A model generated the notes under the pieces. The model was not told the origin of the DNA, made no database searches, and worked only from the letters and a program-made list of their open reading frames with translations. Below, piece after piece: positions 23,282 through 31,722 of a stretch of 51,260 nt of DNA. How positions within the stretch are numbered: the first letter of the stretch is position 1; the number at the start of each line of letters is the position of its first letter. Source of the DNA: Caulobacter sp. CCH9-E1 (lineage in GTDB: Bacteria; Pseudomonadota; Alphaproteobacteria; Caulobacterales; Caulobacteraceae); contig NZ_LSJA01000285.1 in the NCBI RefSeq assembly GCF_001556515.1, positions 1 through 51,260 of the forward strand, given 5' to 3'. The position numbers were made by a program, and so were the translations under genes.

Positions 23282-23631
23282 TACCGGTTATTGCTACGGC
23301 CGCCGGCGATCAGCAGGCCGATCAGGACACCGACGCCCACGCCGGCGAGGGTGGCGGCGATGGGGCGCTCACGAACGCGCTCGGACACGTAGCGCTGGGC
23401 TTCCTCGATCTGCTGGCCGGCGGTGTCGGTATAGGCGCGGCTCTGCGCGCGGAGGGTTTCGAAGCCTTCCGCGACCGACTTTTCGACGCGCTTGGCGGCT
23501 TCGGTGAGCGAGACACGGGCGGCGTTGGCGGCTTCTGTAAAGCTACGCTCGGCGTGTTCCACGGCTTCCAGCGTGGCGCCCTTGGCCTTGTTGGCTTCCT
23601 TGGCGGCGGGATTCAGAGAATTGGCGGGCAT
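23281..23631 (-). CDS. DUF883/YqjD-ElaB-like membrane-anchored protein
   Basis: A 116-residue protein: a long amphipathic helical region (about 10-85, with AAKRVEKSVAEGFETLRAQSRAYTDTAGQQIEEAQRYVSERV), then a C-terminal anchor RERPIAATLAGVGVGVLIGLLIAGGR. This is the layout of E. coli YqjD/ElaB, tail-anchored stationary-phase proteins that bind ribosomes. I chose the second of two ATGs (23631), because AGGAG is six bases before it and touches the first. Under a sigma-T promoter, and coupled to the holin-like gene. Confidence 0.8.
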   Translation of the reverse strand: MPANSLNPAAKEANKAKGATLEAVEHAERSFTEAANAARVSLTEAAKRVEKSVAEGFETLRAQSRAYTDTAGQQIEEAQRYVSERVRERPIAATLAGVGVGVLIGLLIAGGRSNNR

Positions 23632-23686
23632 GGTCATCTCCTGTTCGCGACGCGACCGACCGGGACGCGGGAAGCGGCGTCCCGAC

Positions 23687-23712
23687 AACGTCGCATTCGT
23701 CGCTGCGGTTCC
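23687..23712 (-). promoter_or_regulatory. Sigma-T promoter of the DUF883/holin-like operon
   Basis: Minus strand GGAAC, 17 bases, CGTT. Start near 23680, leader about 50 bases. Confidence 0.82.
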
Positions 23713-23815
23713 ACGATACTCAAGGACCCCAAGCTTCACCACTCGAATCCGCCTGCTTAAGGGCCCTGATTCAAAGGCGCTCGCGCCGAACGCGAACCAA
23801 GTTTAAGGTCGAATC

Positions 23816-25654
23816 ATGGACGACGCCCCAATCGTCAGCGACGACCGCCAGGAAACCGCCCGCCTCAAGGCTTTGCGCGCGCTTGGAATTCTGGACGGCG
23901 AGGTGAATGAACCGCGCCTCCTGCGGATCGCGCGCCTGGCCTCCCGGCTGTTCGACGCCCCGAAGGCGGCCGTCGCGCTGGTTGACCAGGACCGCGTCTG
24001 GCGCAAGGCGTTCGTCGGCTATGCGGGCCCGGAAGCTCCCAGGTCCAACGACCTCGCCGGCAAGGTGGTCTCGGCCGGAAGAGCCGTCGACCTGGCCGCG
24101 CCGATCCGCGACGGCCAAGGCCACATTCTGGGCGCGCTGGTCGTCGAGGGGCCCAGCGCGCACGGCCTGCCCTCCGCTGAGGACCTACAGGCGTTGGAGG
24201 ATCTGGCGGACCTAGCGGCCGAAGTGCTGACGGCGAAACCCGAGGGCGACAGAACGCTGGAGGGCGAACGTCTAAACCTCGCCATCACCGCGGCGGCGCT
24301 TGGCGAGTTCGAGTGGGACATCAAGCGCGACGTCTTCAAGATCAGCCCTCGCCTGGCGAAGGTCGCGGGGATCGCCCCGGGCGTGATCCCGTCCGAGAAC
24401 GGCGCGGCGCTGTTTCCCTACATCCATCCAGAAGATCGCGAGATCGCCCGCGAGACGATCAACAAGCAGCTCGCCGAGACCGGCCGTTACAGCCTGGAAT
24501 ATCGCCGCCTTCCCGACGCGGACGGTCGGGCGGTCTGGTACCATGGGTCCGGCGTCATGCTGTTCGGGCCGGACCACGAACCGACCTATCTGATCGGCGT
24601 CGTCCAGGACATCAGCGAGCGCAAGGCCGAGGAACAGCAGCGCGAGGCGCTCGTCGCCGAGCTGGATCACCGGATCAAGAACCTGCTGGCGGTCGTGCAG
24701 TCGGTCGCCGCCCAGTCGGCGCGCAAGTCGGCCTCGCTCGACGTCTTCCTCAAGACCTTCGCCGCGCGCCTGAAGTCGATGAGCTCGGCGCATGACTTGC
24801 TGAGCGCCGCCCGTTGGCGTGGAGCGACGCTGGCGCGGATCGCCGCCGCCGAGCTCGGCGGTCTCGCGCCGACCCAGACCCGCTGGGACGGCCCGGAGCT
24901 GTTCCTGACGCCGCGCGCCGCCGCGGCGCTGTCGCTGGCGATGCATGAACTAGCGGTCAACGCCGTGCGCTACGGCTCACTGTCGACCGAGAATGGCAAG
25001 GTGGAGGTCGTCTGGCGGCGCACGCCGGAAGGCGGTTTCGCCCTCGAGTGGCTGGAGACGGGCGGACCGCCCGCGACGGCGCCGGTGACCAAGGGCTTCG
25101 GCGCCACGCTGATCGAGGACGTCGCCGGCCGCGAACTGGGCGGTTCGGCCAAGATCAATTATCGCTCCAGCGGCGTCACCGCCATGATCGTCGGCGCGGC
25201 CGAGGCCCTGGCCGACGCGCCTCCGGTCGAACCCGTCAGCGCCCTGCCCGAACGGATCGTCGAGACCGTCGTCGCCGCTGACGAGACCGTGCGCCCGGGC
25301 GCGATCGCCGGACTCAAGGTTCTGATCGTCGAGGATTCGCTGCTGCTGGCCCTGGAGCTCGAAGCGGGCCTGGAGGACGCCGGCGTCGAGGTCGTGGGCT
25401 GCGCCGCCGAGCTGGGCGAGGCCCTGTCGATGGTCGAGAAGGACTTCGATGTCGCGGTCTTGGACGCCGACCTGAACGGCCAGTCGGTCGCCCCCGTGGC
25501 CGAAATCCTACGCAGCATGGGTCGCCCCTTCGTGTTCGCCACCGGCTATGCCGACAAGGCTGCGCCTATGGGATTCGACGCCCCGATCGTGCGCAAGCCG
25601 TACAACGTCCACCAGATCGCCCGCGCCGTGGCGGGGGTCACGGGTCGGGCATAG
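23816..25654 (+). CDS. GAF-PAS-HWE hybrid histidine kinase with C-terminal receiver
   Basis: A soluble 612-residue kinase. Residues about 10-140 form a GAF-like domain (RLLRIARLASRLFDAPKAAVALVDQDRVW). A PAS domain spans about 155-270 (GEFEWDIKRDVFKISPRLAKVAGI, LIGVVQDISERKAEE). The HWE/HisKA_2 phosphoacceptor is H285 in AELDHRIKNLL, with a HATPase after it (MHELAVNAVRYGSLS). A receiver (about 500-610) has D550 in VAVLDADLNG and the PFVFATGY signature of the FATGUY receiver class. HWE kinases with FATGUY receivers often feed or modulate the GSR. It lies 104 bases from the DUF883 sigma-T element but I see no sigma-T box in its own direction. Signal unknown. Confidence 0.85.
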   Translation: MDDAPIVSDDRQETARLKALRALGILDGEVNEPRLLRIARLASRLFDAPKAAVALVDQDRVWRKAFVGYAGPEAPRSNDLAGKVVSAGRAVDLAAPIRDGQGHILGALVVEGPSAHGLPSAEDLQALEDLADLAAEVLTAKPEGDRTLEGERLNLAITAAALGEFEWDIKRDVFKISPRLAKVAGIAPGVIPSENGAALFPYIHPEDREIARETINKQLAETGRYSLEYRRLPDADGRAVWYHGSGVMLFGPDHEPTYLIGVVQDISERKAEEQQREALVAELDHRIKNLLAVVQSVAAQSARKSASLDVFLKTFAARLKSMSSAHDLLSAARWRGATLARIAAAELGGLAPTQTRWDGPELFLTPRAAAALSLAMHELAVNAVRYGSLSTENGKVEVVWRRTPEGGFALEWLETGGPPATAPVTKGFGATLIEDVAGRELGGSAKINYRSSGVTAMIVGAAEALADAPPVEPVSALPERIVETVVAADETVRPGAIAGLKVLIVEDSLLLALELEAGLEDAGVEVVGCAAELGEALSMVEKDFDVAVLDADLNGQSVAPVAEILRSMGRPFVFATGYADKAAPMGFDAPIVRKPYNVHQIARAVAGVTGRA

Positions 25655-25657
25655 GCC

Positions 25658-26101
25658 ATGCTGATCCGCGCCGCCGCGCCGCGAGACCTTGACGATTGGA
25701 CCGCGCTCCGCGCCGAGCTCTGGCCGGAGGATGATGTCGCCGACCACCGCGCGGAGGTCGCCGACGCGCTCGCCTCGGAAAAGGACATTGTCGCCTTCGT
25801 GGCGGAAGCCCCTGACGGTCGCCTCGCAGGCTTCGTCGAAGCGGCCCTGCGTCACGACTACGTCAACGGCTGTGACACCTCGCCCGTCGTGTTCGTCGAG
25901 GGTCTGTACGTGCGCCCCGAGTTCCGCAACGCCCAGGTCGGGCGAGCCCTGTGTGACGCGGTCGCCGATTGGGGGCGGCGCCGCGGCTGCAGCGAACTGG
26001 CGTCAGACGCCTTGGCGGACAACCTCGAAAGCCACGCCTTCCACCAGGCCGTCGGTTTCGAGGAGACCGAGCGAGTGGTCTATTTCCGCAAGCCGCTCTG
26101 A
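25658..26101 (+). CDS. GNAT acetyltransferase, AAC(6')-I-like
   Basis: A 147-residue GNAT-fold protein: MLIRAAAPRDLDDWTALRAELWP, the acetyl-CoA loop VRPEFRNAQVGRALCDAVADWGRRRGCSELASD, and HQAVGFEETERVVYFRK. The ending closely resembles aminoglycoside 6'-N-acetyltransferases of the AAC(6')-I group, but chromosomal homologues usually act on other amines. It starts three bases after the kinase stop, so it is in the same operon. Resistance should not be assumed. Confidence 0.75.
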   Translation: MLIRAAAPRDLDDWTALRAELWPEDDVADHRAEVADALASEKDIVAFVAEAPDGRLAGFVEAALRHDYVNGCDTSPVVFVEGLYVRPEFRNAQVGRALCDAVADWGRRRGCSELASDALADNLESHAFHQAVGFEETERVVYFRKPL

Positions 26102-26107
26102 AGCGTC

Positions 26108-27310
26108 CTAGATTACGCTCCGCGCCCGCAGATCCGCCAGCCCCTGGGCGTCCAGACCCGCCAGCTCGGCCAGGACGGCGTCGGTGTGCTCGCCGAGCGT
26201 GGGGCCCGGCCAGCGCACGGCCCCGGGGGTTTCCGTCAACCGTGGAAAGGCGTTCTGCATCTTCACCTGGCCGAACACCGGATGGGGCACGGTGACGATC
26301 GACTGGCGAGCCTGGAACTGCGGATCGTCGAGCATATCCGGCGCCCTGTAGATCCGCCCCGTCGCAAGACCCGCCGCCTCCAGCTTCGGCAGAAGGTCTT
26401 CGATATCCTGATCGGCGGTCCAGGCCGCGATGCGGGCGTCGAGTTCGGCCTGATGCGCGCCCCGGGCGGCGTGATCGCGATAGCGCGGGTCCTCAACGAG
26501 GTCCGGACGGCCCATCAGGTCGCAAAGCCGCTTGAAGAGCGTGTCCTGATTGGCGCCGATCAACACCAACTCTCCGGATCGGGTCGGATAGACGTTCGAC
26601 GGCGCTATACCCGGCAAGACCGCGCCAGAGCGCTCGCGGATATAGCCGGTGAGATCGTACTCGGTGATCAGGTTCTCCATCACCGTCAGCACGCTTTCGT
26701 AGATCGCCGCGTCGACCACCTGTCCCTTGCCGGTCCGCTGGCGGGCATGCAGGGCCATCATCACGCCGAGCGCGGCGTTGAGGCCAGAGAGGCTGTCGCC
26801 GATCGAGATGCCCGCTCGGGCCGGCGGCCGATCGGGCTCGCCGGTGATGTGGCGCAGGCCGCCCATCGCTTCGCCGACCAGCGCATAGCCGGCGCGCTTG
26901 GAATAGGGGCCGGTCTGACCAAAGCCGGAGACGCGCGCCATGACGAGGCCGGGATTGGTCTTGGCCAAGGCCTCGTAGCCCATGCCCCACTTCTCGAGCG
27001 TGCCCGGCCGGAAGTTCTCGACCACCACGTCCGCCTTGGCGATCAAGGTCCGGGCGATGTCGCGCCCCTCCTCGGTCCGCAGGTCGATCGTGACGGACTT
27101 CTTGTTGCGGCCGATCACCGGCCACCAGGGCGACAGCCCCTTGGGCTTGGAGCGTCCCCACTGGCGCATCGGATCGCCGACCTTGGGATCCTCGAGCTTG
27201 ATCACCTCGGCGCCGAAGTCGCCCAACACCTGTCCGCAGAAGGGCCCGGCGATCAGCGAGCCCATCTCGATCACGCGCAATCCGGAAAGCGGGCCTTCGA
27301 TCATCGACAT
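26108..27310 (-). CDS. Class III CoA-transferase (CaiB/BaiF family)
   Basis: Transfers CoA between carboxylic acids through an aspartyl-CoA intermediate. The 400-residue protein has the interlocked-dimer N-terminal motif LSGLRVIEMGSLIAGPFCGQVLGDFGAEVIKLE and NKKSVTIDLR. ENFRPGTLEKWG follows, and the catalytic Asp is probably D172 in SIGDSLSG. The C-terminal half matches formyl-CoA/succinyl-CoA transferases, but no oxalate or carnitine genes are near. The ATG at 27310 (MSMIEGP) follows GGGG; a GTG five codons earlier is possible. Substrate unknown. Confidence 0.85.
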   Translation of the reverse strand: MSMIEGPLSGLRVIEMGSLIAGPFCGQVLGDFGAEVIKLEDPKVGDPMRQWGRSKPKGLSPWWPVIGRNKKSVTIDLRTEEGRDIARTLIAKADVVVENFRPGTLEKWGMGYEALAKTNPGLVMARVSGFGQTGPYSKRAGYALVGEAMGGLRHITGEPDRPPARAGISIGDSLSGLNAALGVMMALHARQRTGKGQVVDAAIYESVLTVMENLITEYDLTGYIRERSGAVLPGIAPSNVYPTRSGELVLIGANQDTLFKRLCDLMGRPDLVEDPRYRDHAARGAHQAELDARIAAWTADQDIEDLLPKLEAAGLATGRIYRAPDMLDDPQFQARQSIVTVPHPVFGQVKMQNAFPRLTETPGAVRWPGPTLGEHTDAVLAELAGLDAQGLADLRARSVI

Positions 27311-27326
27311 GTTCCCCAGCTCCACG

Positions 27327-27352
27327 GGAACCGATCACGGCCCCGTGATGTT
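27327..27352 (+). promoter_or_regulatory. Near-consensus sigma-T promoter with a palindrome in its spacer
   Basis: GGAAC, 17 bases, TGTT: one base off the -10 consensus, oriented to the DUF4142 gene (start near 27359, 71 bases before its ATG). The spacer and -10 contain a perfect palindrome ATCACGG-CC-CCGTGAT (27334-27349), which could be an operator. Confidence 0.4.
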
Positions 27353-27429
27353 CTTTTGGCACGACGGCGAACCGCGGCGCCGGAGTTTGATCCCTCTCTA
27401 CAAAAAAGAACCCAGGGAAAGACAGAGCC

Positions 27430-28062
27430 ATGACCCGTCACCTGATGATTGTCGGCGCCGCCGTGGCGGCGCTGAGCCTCGCTGCTTGCGGCCAGAAGAC
27501 CGACGAGACCAAGGGCGCCGCCACCCCGGCCGAGCAAGCCGCGACGCCGGACGCCAACCCCGCCGCCACCATCCCGACCCCTTCGGACGAAACCAAGGCC
27601 GACGTCTTCGTCGCCAAGGCCGGCGCCAGCGATATGTTCGAGATCGAGGCCGCCAAGATCGCGGCCAAGCGCTCAACCAACCCGTCGATCAAGACGTTCG
27701 CGGCCAATATGCAAAAGGCGCACATGAAGACGACCGAGGAGCTCAAGGCCGCGATCGCCGCCTCGGGCGCGTCGCTCACCCCGCCGACCATGCTGCCGCA
27801 AGACCTGCAGGACAAGCTGGACGACCTGAACAAGGCCGACGCCAAGGACTTCGACAAGAAGTACGCCGACAGCCAGGTCGACGCCCACCAGGCGGCCCTG
27901 AACCTGCTGCAGCGCTACGCTCAGGACGGCGACACCCCCGCCCTGAAGTCATTCGCCGCGGCGACCGCCCCGAAGGTCCAGGAGCACCTGAACATGGCCG
28001 AGGGCCTGAAGAACGGCTTCGACACCGGTGAAGACGTCGCCAAGGACAACGCCAACCGCTAA
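27430..28062 (+). CDS. DUF4142 lipoprotein
   Basis: A 210-residue protein: lipoprotein signal MTRHLMIVGAAVAALSLAAC (lipobox LAAC, Cys20), a low-complexity Ala/Pro/Thr linker to about 55, then a DUF4142 four-helix ferritin-like domain. The domain reads FVAKAGASDMFEIEAAKIAAKRSTNPSIKTFAANMQKAHMKTTEEL and SQVDAHQAALNLLQRYAQDGDTPALKSFAAATAPKVQEHL. DUF4142 proteins are periplasmic or outer-membrane-attached and frequent in alphaproteobacterial stress regulons. It is monocistronic with a strong terminator. Function unknown. Confidence 0.85.
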   Translation: MTRHLMIVGAAVAALSLAACGQKTDETKGAATPAEQAATPDANPAATIPTPSDETKADVFVAKAGASDMFEIEAAKIAAKRSTNPSIKTFAANMQKAHMKTTEELKAAIAASGASLTPPTMLPQDLQDKLDDLNKADAKDFDKKYADSQVDAHQAALNLLQRYAQDGDTPALKSFAAATAPKVQEHLNMAEGLKNGFDTGEDVAKDNANR

Positions 28063-28085
28063 GCTGGCGCCGTCGTGAAGACATG

Positions 28086-28117
28086 GCCCGCCGCCCCAGT
28101 GGGACGGCGGGCTTTTT
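28086..28117 (+). terminator. Rho-independent terminator of the DUF4142 gene
   Basis: Eight-bp stem GCCCGCCG / CGGCGGGC with an 11-base loop, followed by TTTTT, 24 bases after the stop. Confidence 0.88.
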
Positions 28118-28121
28118 CGCC

Positions 28122-31100
28122 TCAGTTGCCGACCGCGACCGTGTTGTCGTCGCCGTTGCGGTCGATCACCGTGTTGTACGGGTCGATCCCCGCGAACTTC
28201 GGCTTCCTGGCCACCGTAAAGGTGAAGGTCTGCACGCCCGAACGGATCGGACGACGCTCGTAGACCAGCACATCCTTGGCGTCGAAGCCCTTGTCGCCGG
28301 GCTTGGCGGTGAAGACACCGATGTCCATCGTCTCGTTCAGCGACGCGGCGGTCTCCTTACCCTTACCGTCGGCATACTTCTTCTGAGCGTCCACGGTGAT
28401 CGTGACGTCGAACTTGCCGTCAGGTCTCGCTTTCACCGAGGCGGTCTTGGCCTTCAGATCGTAGAGCGTGATCTTCTCGAACAGGTCGGTGATCAGCGCC
28501 TGCTTGTCCGCTGGCGCCTCGGCCCGAAGATAGGTCAGGAAGTCGGTGGTGATCGGATACGGCGCGCCCTTGAAGGCGTATTGGGCGATCAGCTTGCGCA
28601 GGGCGCGATTGACGACCTCTTCGCCGAGCTCGTTCTGCAGGCGATACATGACCAGCGAGCCCTTGCGATAGTAGACGTAAGGCTGGGTCTCCACCTTGGC
28701 CAAGGGCTGCTCGTCGATCACGTCGCCGCCTCGCGCGCGCAAGTAGCTGTCGAGTTCGAACTTCAGGAACTTGCGGATCTGGTCCTCGCCATAGGCGTGC
28801 TTCATGACCATCAGGGCCGAGTACTGGGCGAAGGTCTCGCTCAGCATGGCGCCGCCCTGCTGATCCGCGCCGATCACCTGGTGAGCCCACCATTGGTGGC
28901 CGATCTCGTGCGCCCCGACATAGGTGACCATGTCGATCTTGGACGGATCGCGGTAGTCGGAGATGAAGAACAGCCCTTCGGACCACGGGATGGTGTTGGC
29001 GAAGGACTGGGCGAACTGGGCGTAGTCCGGGAACTCCTGGAAGCGCAGCTGGCGGAACTGGTAGGGGCTGAAATTGGCCTGGAAGTAGTCCAGCGACCGC
29101 TTCATCGCGGTCTTCATCCGGTCGATGTTCCAGGGATGCTGGGCGTCGTAATAGACCGCCAGTTCGACGCCCTTGTAGGTCTCGCGCGACACCTGATAGC
29201 GCGCCGACTGGATCGAAACGAACGGCATGATCGGCGCCTCGGTGACGAAGCGGGCGATGCGGCGGCCGTTCTTGACCGTATCCGAGACCTTGTAGCCCGG
29301 CGCGATCGGCGTCTGGTCAGCTTCGGTCGAAACGGTGATATCGGAGCTGATGAAGTCGGCGTCCTTGCGCAGGCCGTTGAACTGGCGGGATGCGACGTCA
29401 CCCAGCTTGGCCATGCGAAGTTCGGGCGGCAGGCCGTACTTGCGGCGCTTGGCGCGATCTTGCAGCAGGCCTTCGCGCGACATGCCCAGCAGCGGCGTGA
29501 TCTCCATGTTGTTCACGAACGAGCCGTTATCGACGACCCGGCGCTCTTGGTCGCTGTTTGGGAAGCCTCGCTGGGCGCGCAACGTGATGAAGCTCATCTT
29601 GCGGCGCTCGCCCGGGCGCATGGGCGTGTCGAAGGCGAAAATCCGGTAGTTGAAGGCCTCGAAGGTCTTCTTGGGCCGCGCGCCCTCGATCGACAGGCCC
29701 TTCACCTGGAGGTCGCGATCGAAGCGGACGTGGATCTCCTTCAGCGGCGCGCCGGTCTTGTTCTCCAGGACATACGAGCCCTTGGTCTCGACGCTGGGCG
29801 CGTGCGGATGCAGGTCGACGTCAAGCGTCATCGCCACGATCTTGGGCTGCGGCGTGTTCTCGAAGGGTAGCAGAGTTTTTTCGTAATCCGCCTGCCACTT
29901 CTCGTTGTCGATCTTGGTGCGGTAGGGGTTCCAGACGTTGGTGTTCAGGTAGATGTAGCCGCCGGCGGCCGCGAAGACGGCCAGCGACAGGGTCATCAGA
30001 ATCCCCGCTCCGCCGTTCAGGCGCGCGGGCAGGCGACGCAGGCGCGGCAGAAGCCGGCTTTCGGTCCCCCGGCGCCACAGGGCGTGCGCCAGCACCAGCA
30101 AGACCAGCGCGAAAGCGCTCCAATAGGCCCGCAGCCACCAGGCCCCGATCCAGAACTTGCCCTGGCCGTTCATGTCTGAGAAAGGCGTCGATGTGACCGA
30201 GCCGTAGTTGTAGAGCTTGTGCTCGAAGCCCAGGTTCACGAAGGTGATGGTGGTGACCAGATAGATCACCATCAGCCCCCAGCCGATGAACTTATGCGGG
30301 CTGAGCGCCTGCAGGAAGACGGCCAGCGCCGCCAGCAGAATCCAGTCGACCGACTGCGGCAGCAGGTACCAGAGCAGGTACTTTTCGAACTCGAAGTTGA
30401 AGTAGCCATGCAGGGCCTGGCTCAGCACCGCCGCCAGGACGCTGATCAGCAGCGTCGAGATCAGGACCAGGCTGATCGCCAGAGTCTTGGGAACGACGAA
30501 CGCCCAATCGGGCACGGGCGTCGCGTCGATGATCTCGTGCGTCTTGCGCTCGCGTTCGCGCCAGACCAGTTCGCCCGAGTAGTAGATGGCGATGATGACC
30601 GGGATCAGGCTGAACGAGCCCAGCAGAGGCTCGATGAGCACGTGCGTAACGGGATAGATGACGCCGCCATAGGTCCCCGCCTCGGTGGCGAACCACAGCG
30701 AACCCATGGCGTTGGCCAGGCCCAGGAACAGCAGCACGAAATAGGCCGGGCTTTTGAACACCTGGCCCATGTCCAGCCGCGTGCGAACAACCAATTGCGC
30801 CCAGGCGGTCTGACGATCGAAACGGGGCGCGGGCAGAGGTCCGGCGAGGGCCGACGGCGGCGCCTCATTGGCCGTCCCTTTGGTCGCCTTGACCTTGCGC
30901 TGGCCTGACAGGTCCGCCGACTGGAACCGGAAGAGGCCATGGGCCAGCCCCAGAAACCCGACCGCCAGGGCGCTCACGAAGACGCGATTGAACAGCAGCG
31001 CGCCCGTGAAGGGCGGCACAAGACTGTTGCGCTCGCTGGCGGTCCAGTACCGCGTCGCCTGGCCGAACGCCGAAGCCCCCAGCGGCTCCCAATAGGCCGC

Positions 31101-31709
31101 GATCTTGGCGTATTCCGGCCGCCGCAGGGCGATGCCGGCGACGATCCAGAGCACGAGGAAGGCGATGACGCCGACATAGGTCCACATCATCGACCGGGTG
31201 ACCGTGGCCAGGGCGAAGAACAGCGCCGAGGTCAGCAGGATCGTCGGCAAGGCCAGGACGAAGTACGAGAAGAGGTAGGCGTGGAGATCGTTCGGCCCGA
31301 GTCGCTCCGGATCGATCCAGGGCATGAACGAGCCCAGCCAGATGGCGAGGGGCACGACCAGGAACGAGATCGCGGCCGCCAGGAAGGCCCCGGCGAAACG
31401 GCCGTACAGATAGTCGAATTTGCGCACGCGGGTGGACCGCAGGATCGGCCCAAAGCCTGTCTCGTCGTCACGAACCACCACATTGGCCACGAAGGCCGTG
31501 GTGACGAACATGTAGAAGATCGACAGGATGATATGCGTCTGGGCGATCGCGAACGGGGCGTTCTTATGGATGTTGCCGCCGCCGCCGATGCGGATTTGGT
31601 CGATCGTCGCCGCCCCGAAGGTCAGCAGGAAGAAGATGGTCGCCACCACCCAGAAGACGGGCGACTTCAGCTGGTAGCGGAGCTCGAAACCCGCGATCTT
31701 GCGAAACAT
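28122..31709 (-). CDS. ABC transporter permease fused to an M1-family aminopeptidase
   Basis: A 1195-residue membrane protein. The first 560 residues hold two blocks of about six membrane helices each, starting MFRKIAGFELRYQLKSPVFWVV, with RERKTHEIIDATPVPDW between them in the style of ABC-2 permeases. After a further helix (about 580-600) comes a large M1 gluzincin domain with the zinc motif HEIGHQWWAHQ near residue 935 and its third ligand Glu in LSETFAQYSAL about 20 residues on. The peptidase domain is probably periplasmic. The ATPase gene ends 13 bases upstream, so the two form one transporter. The fusion is a known but uncharacterised architecture; peptide or protein export coupled to cleavage is a guess. 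Confidence 0.88.
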   Translation of the reverse strand: MFRKIAGFELRYQLKSPVFWVVATIFFLLTFGAATIDQIRIGGGGNIHKNAPFAIAQTHIILSIFYMFVTTAFVANVVVRDDETGFGPILRSTRVRKFDYLYGRFAGAFLAAAISFLVVPLAIWLGSFMPWIDPERLGPNDLHAYLFSYFVLALPTILLTSALFFALATVTRSMMWTYVGVIAFLVLWIVAGIALRRPEYAKIAAYWEPLGASAFGQATRYWTASERNSLVPPFTGALLFNRVFVSALAVGFLGLAHGLFRFQSADLSGQRKVKATKGTANEAPPSALAGPLPAPRFDRQTAWAQLVVRTRLDMGQVFKSPAYFVLLFLGLANAMGSLWFATEAGTYGGVIYPVTHVLIEPLLGSFSLIPVIIAIYYSGELVWRERERKTHEIIDATPVPDWAFVVPKTLAISLVLISTLLISVLAAVLSQALHGYFNFEFEKYLLWYLLPQSVDWILLAALAVFLQALSPHKFIGWGLMVIYLVTTITFVNLGFEHKLYNYGSVTSTPFSDMNGQGKFWIGAWWLRAYWSAFALVLLVLAHALWRRGTESRLLPRLRRLPARLNGGAGILMTLSLAVFAAAGGYIYLNTNVWNPYRTKIDNEKWQADYEKTLLPFENTPQPKIVAMTLDVDLHPHAPSVETKGSYVLENKTGAPLKEIHVRFDRDLQVKGLSIEGARPKKTFEAFNYRIFAFDTPMRPGERRKMSFITLRAQRGFPNSDQERRVVDNGSFVNNMEITPLLGMSREGLLQDRAKRRKYGLPPELRMAKLGDVASRQFNGLRKDADFISSDITVSTEADQTPIAPGYKVSDTVKNGRRIARFVTEAPIMPFVSIQSARYQVSRETYKGVELAVYYDAQHPWNIDRMKTAMKRSLDYFQANFSPYQFRQLRFQEFPDYAQFAQSFANTIPWSEGLFFISDYRDPSKIDMVTYVGAHEIGHQWWAHQVIGADQQGGAMLSETFAQYSALMVMKHAYGEDQIRKFLKFELDSYLRARGGDVIDEQPLAKVETQPYVYYRKGSLVMYRLQNELGEEVVNRALRKLIAQYAFKGAPYPITTDFLTYLRAEAPADKQALITDLFEKITLYDLKAKTASVKARPDGKFDVTITVDAQKKYADGKGKETAASLNETMDIGVFTAKPGDKGFDAKDVLVYERRPIRSGVQTFTFTVARKPKFAGIDPYNTVIDRNGDDNTVAVGN

Positions 31710-31722
31710 CGGCCGCCCTCCG

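Noticed and set aside
25658..26101. Acquired aminoglycoside resistance gene
   Set aside because: The gene resembles AAC(6')-I proteins but sits in an operon with a chromosomal kinase, with no mobile element or atypical composition.
28083..29870. 595-codon plus-strand frame
   Set aside because: Antisense to the M1-peptidase part of the transporter fusion; repetitive Val/Leu/Asp/Gly composition and no family motif.
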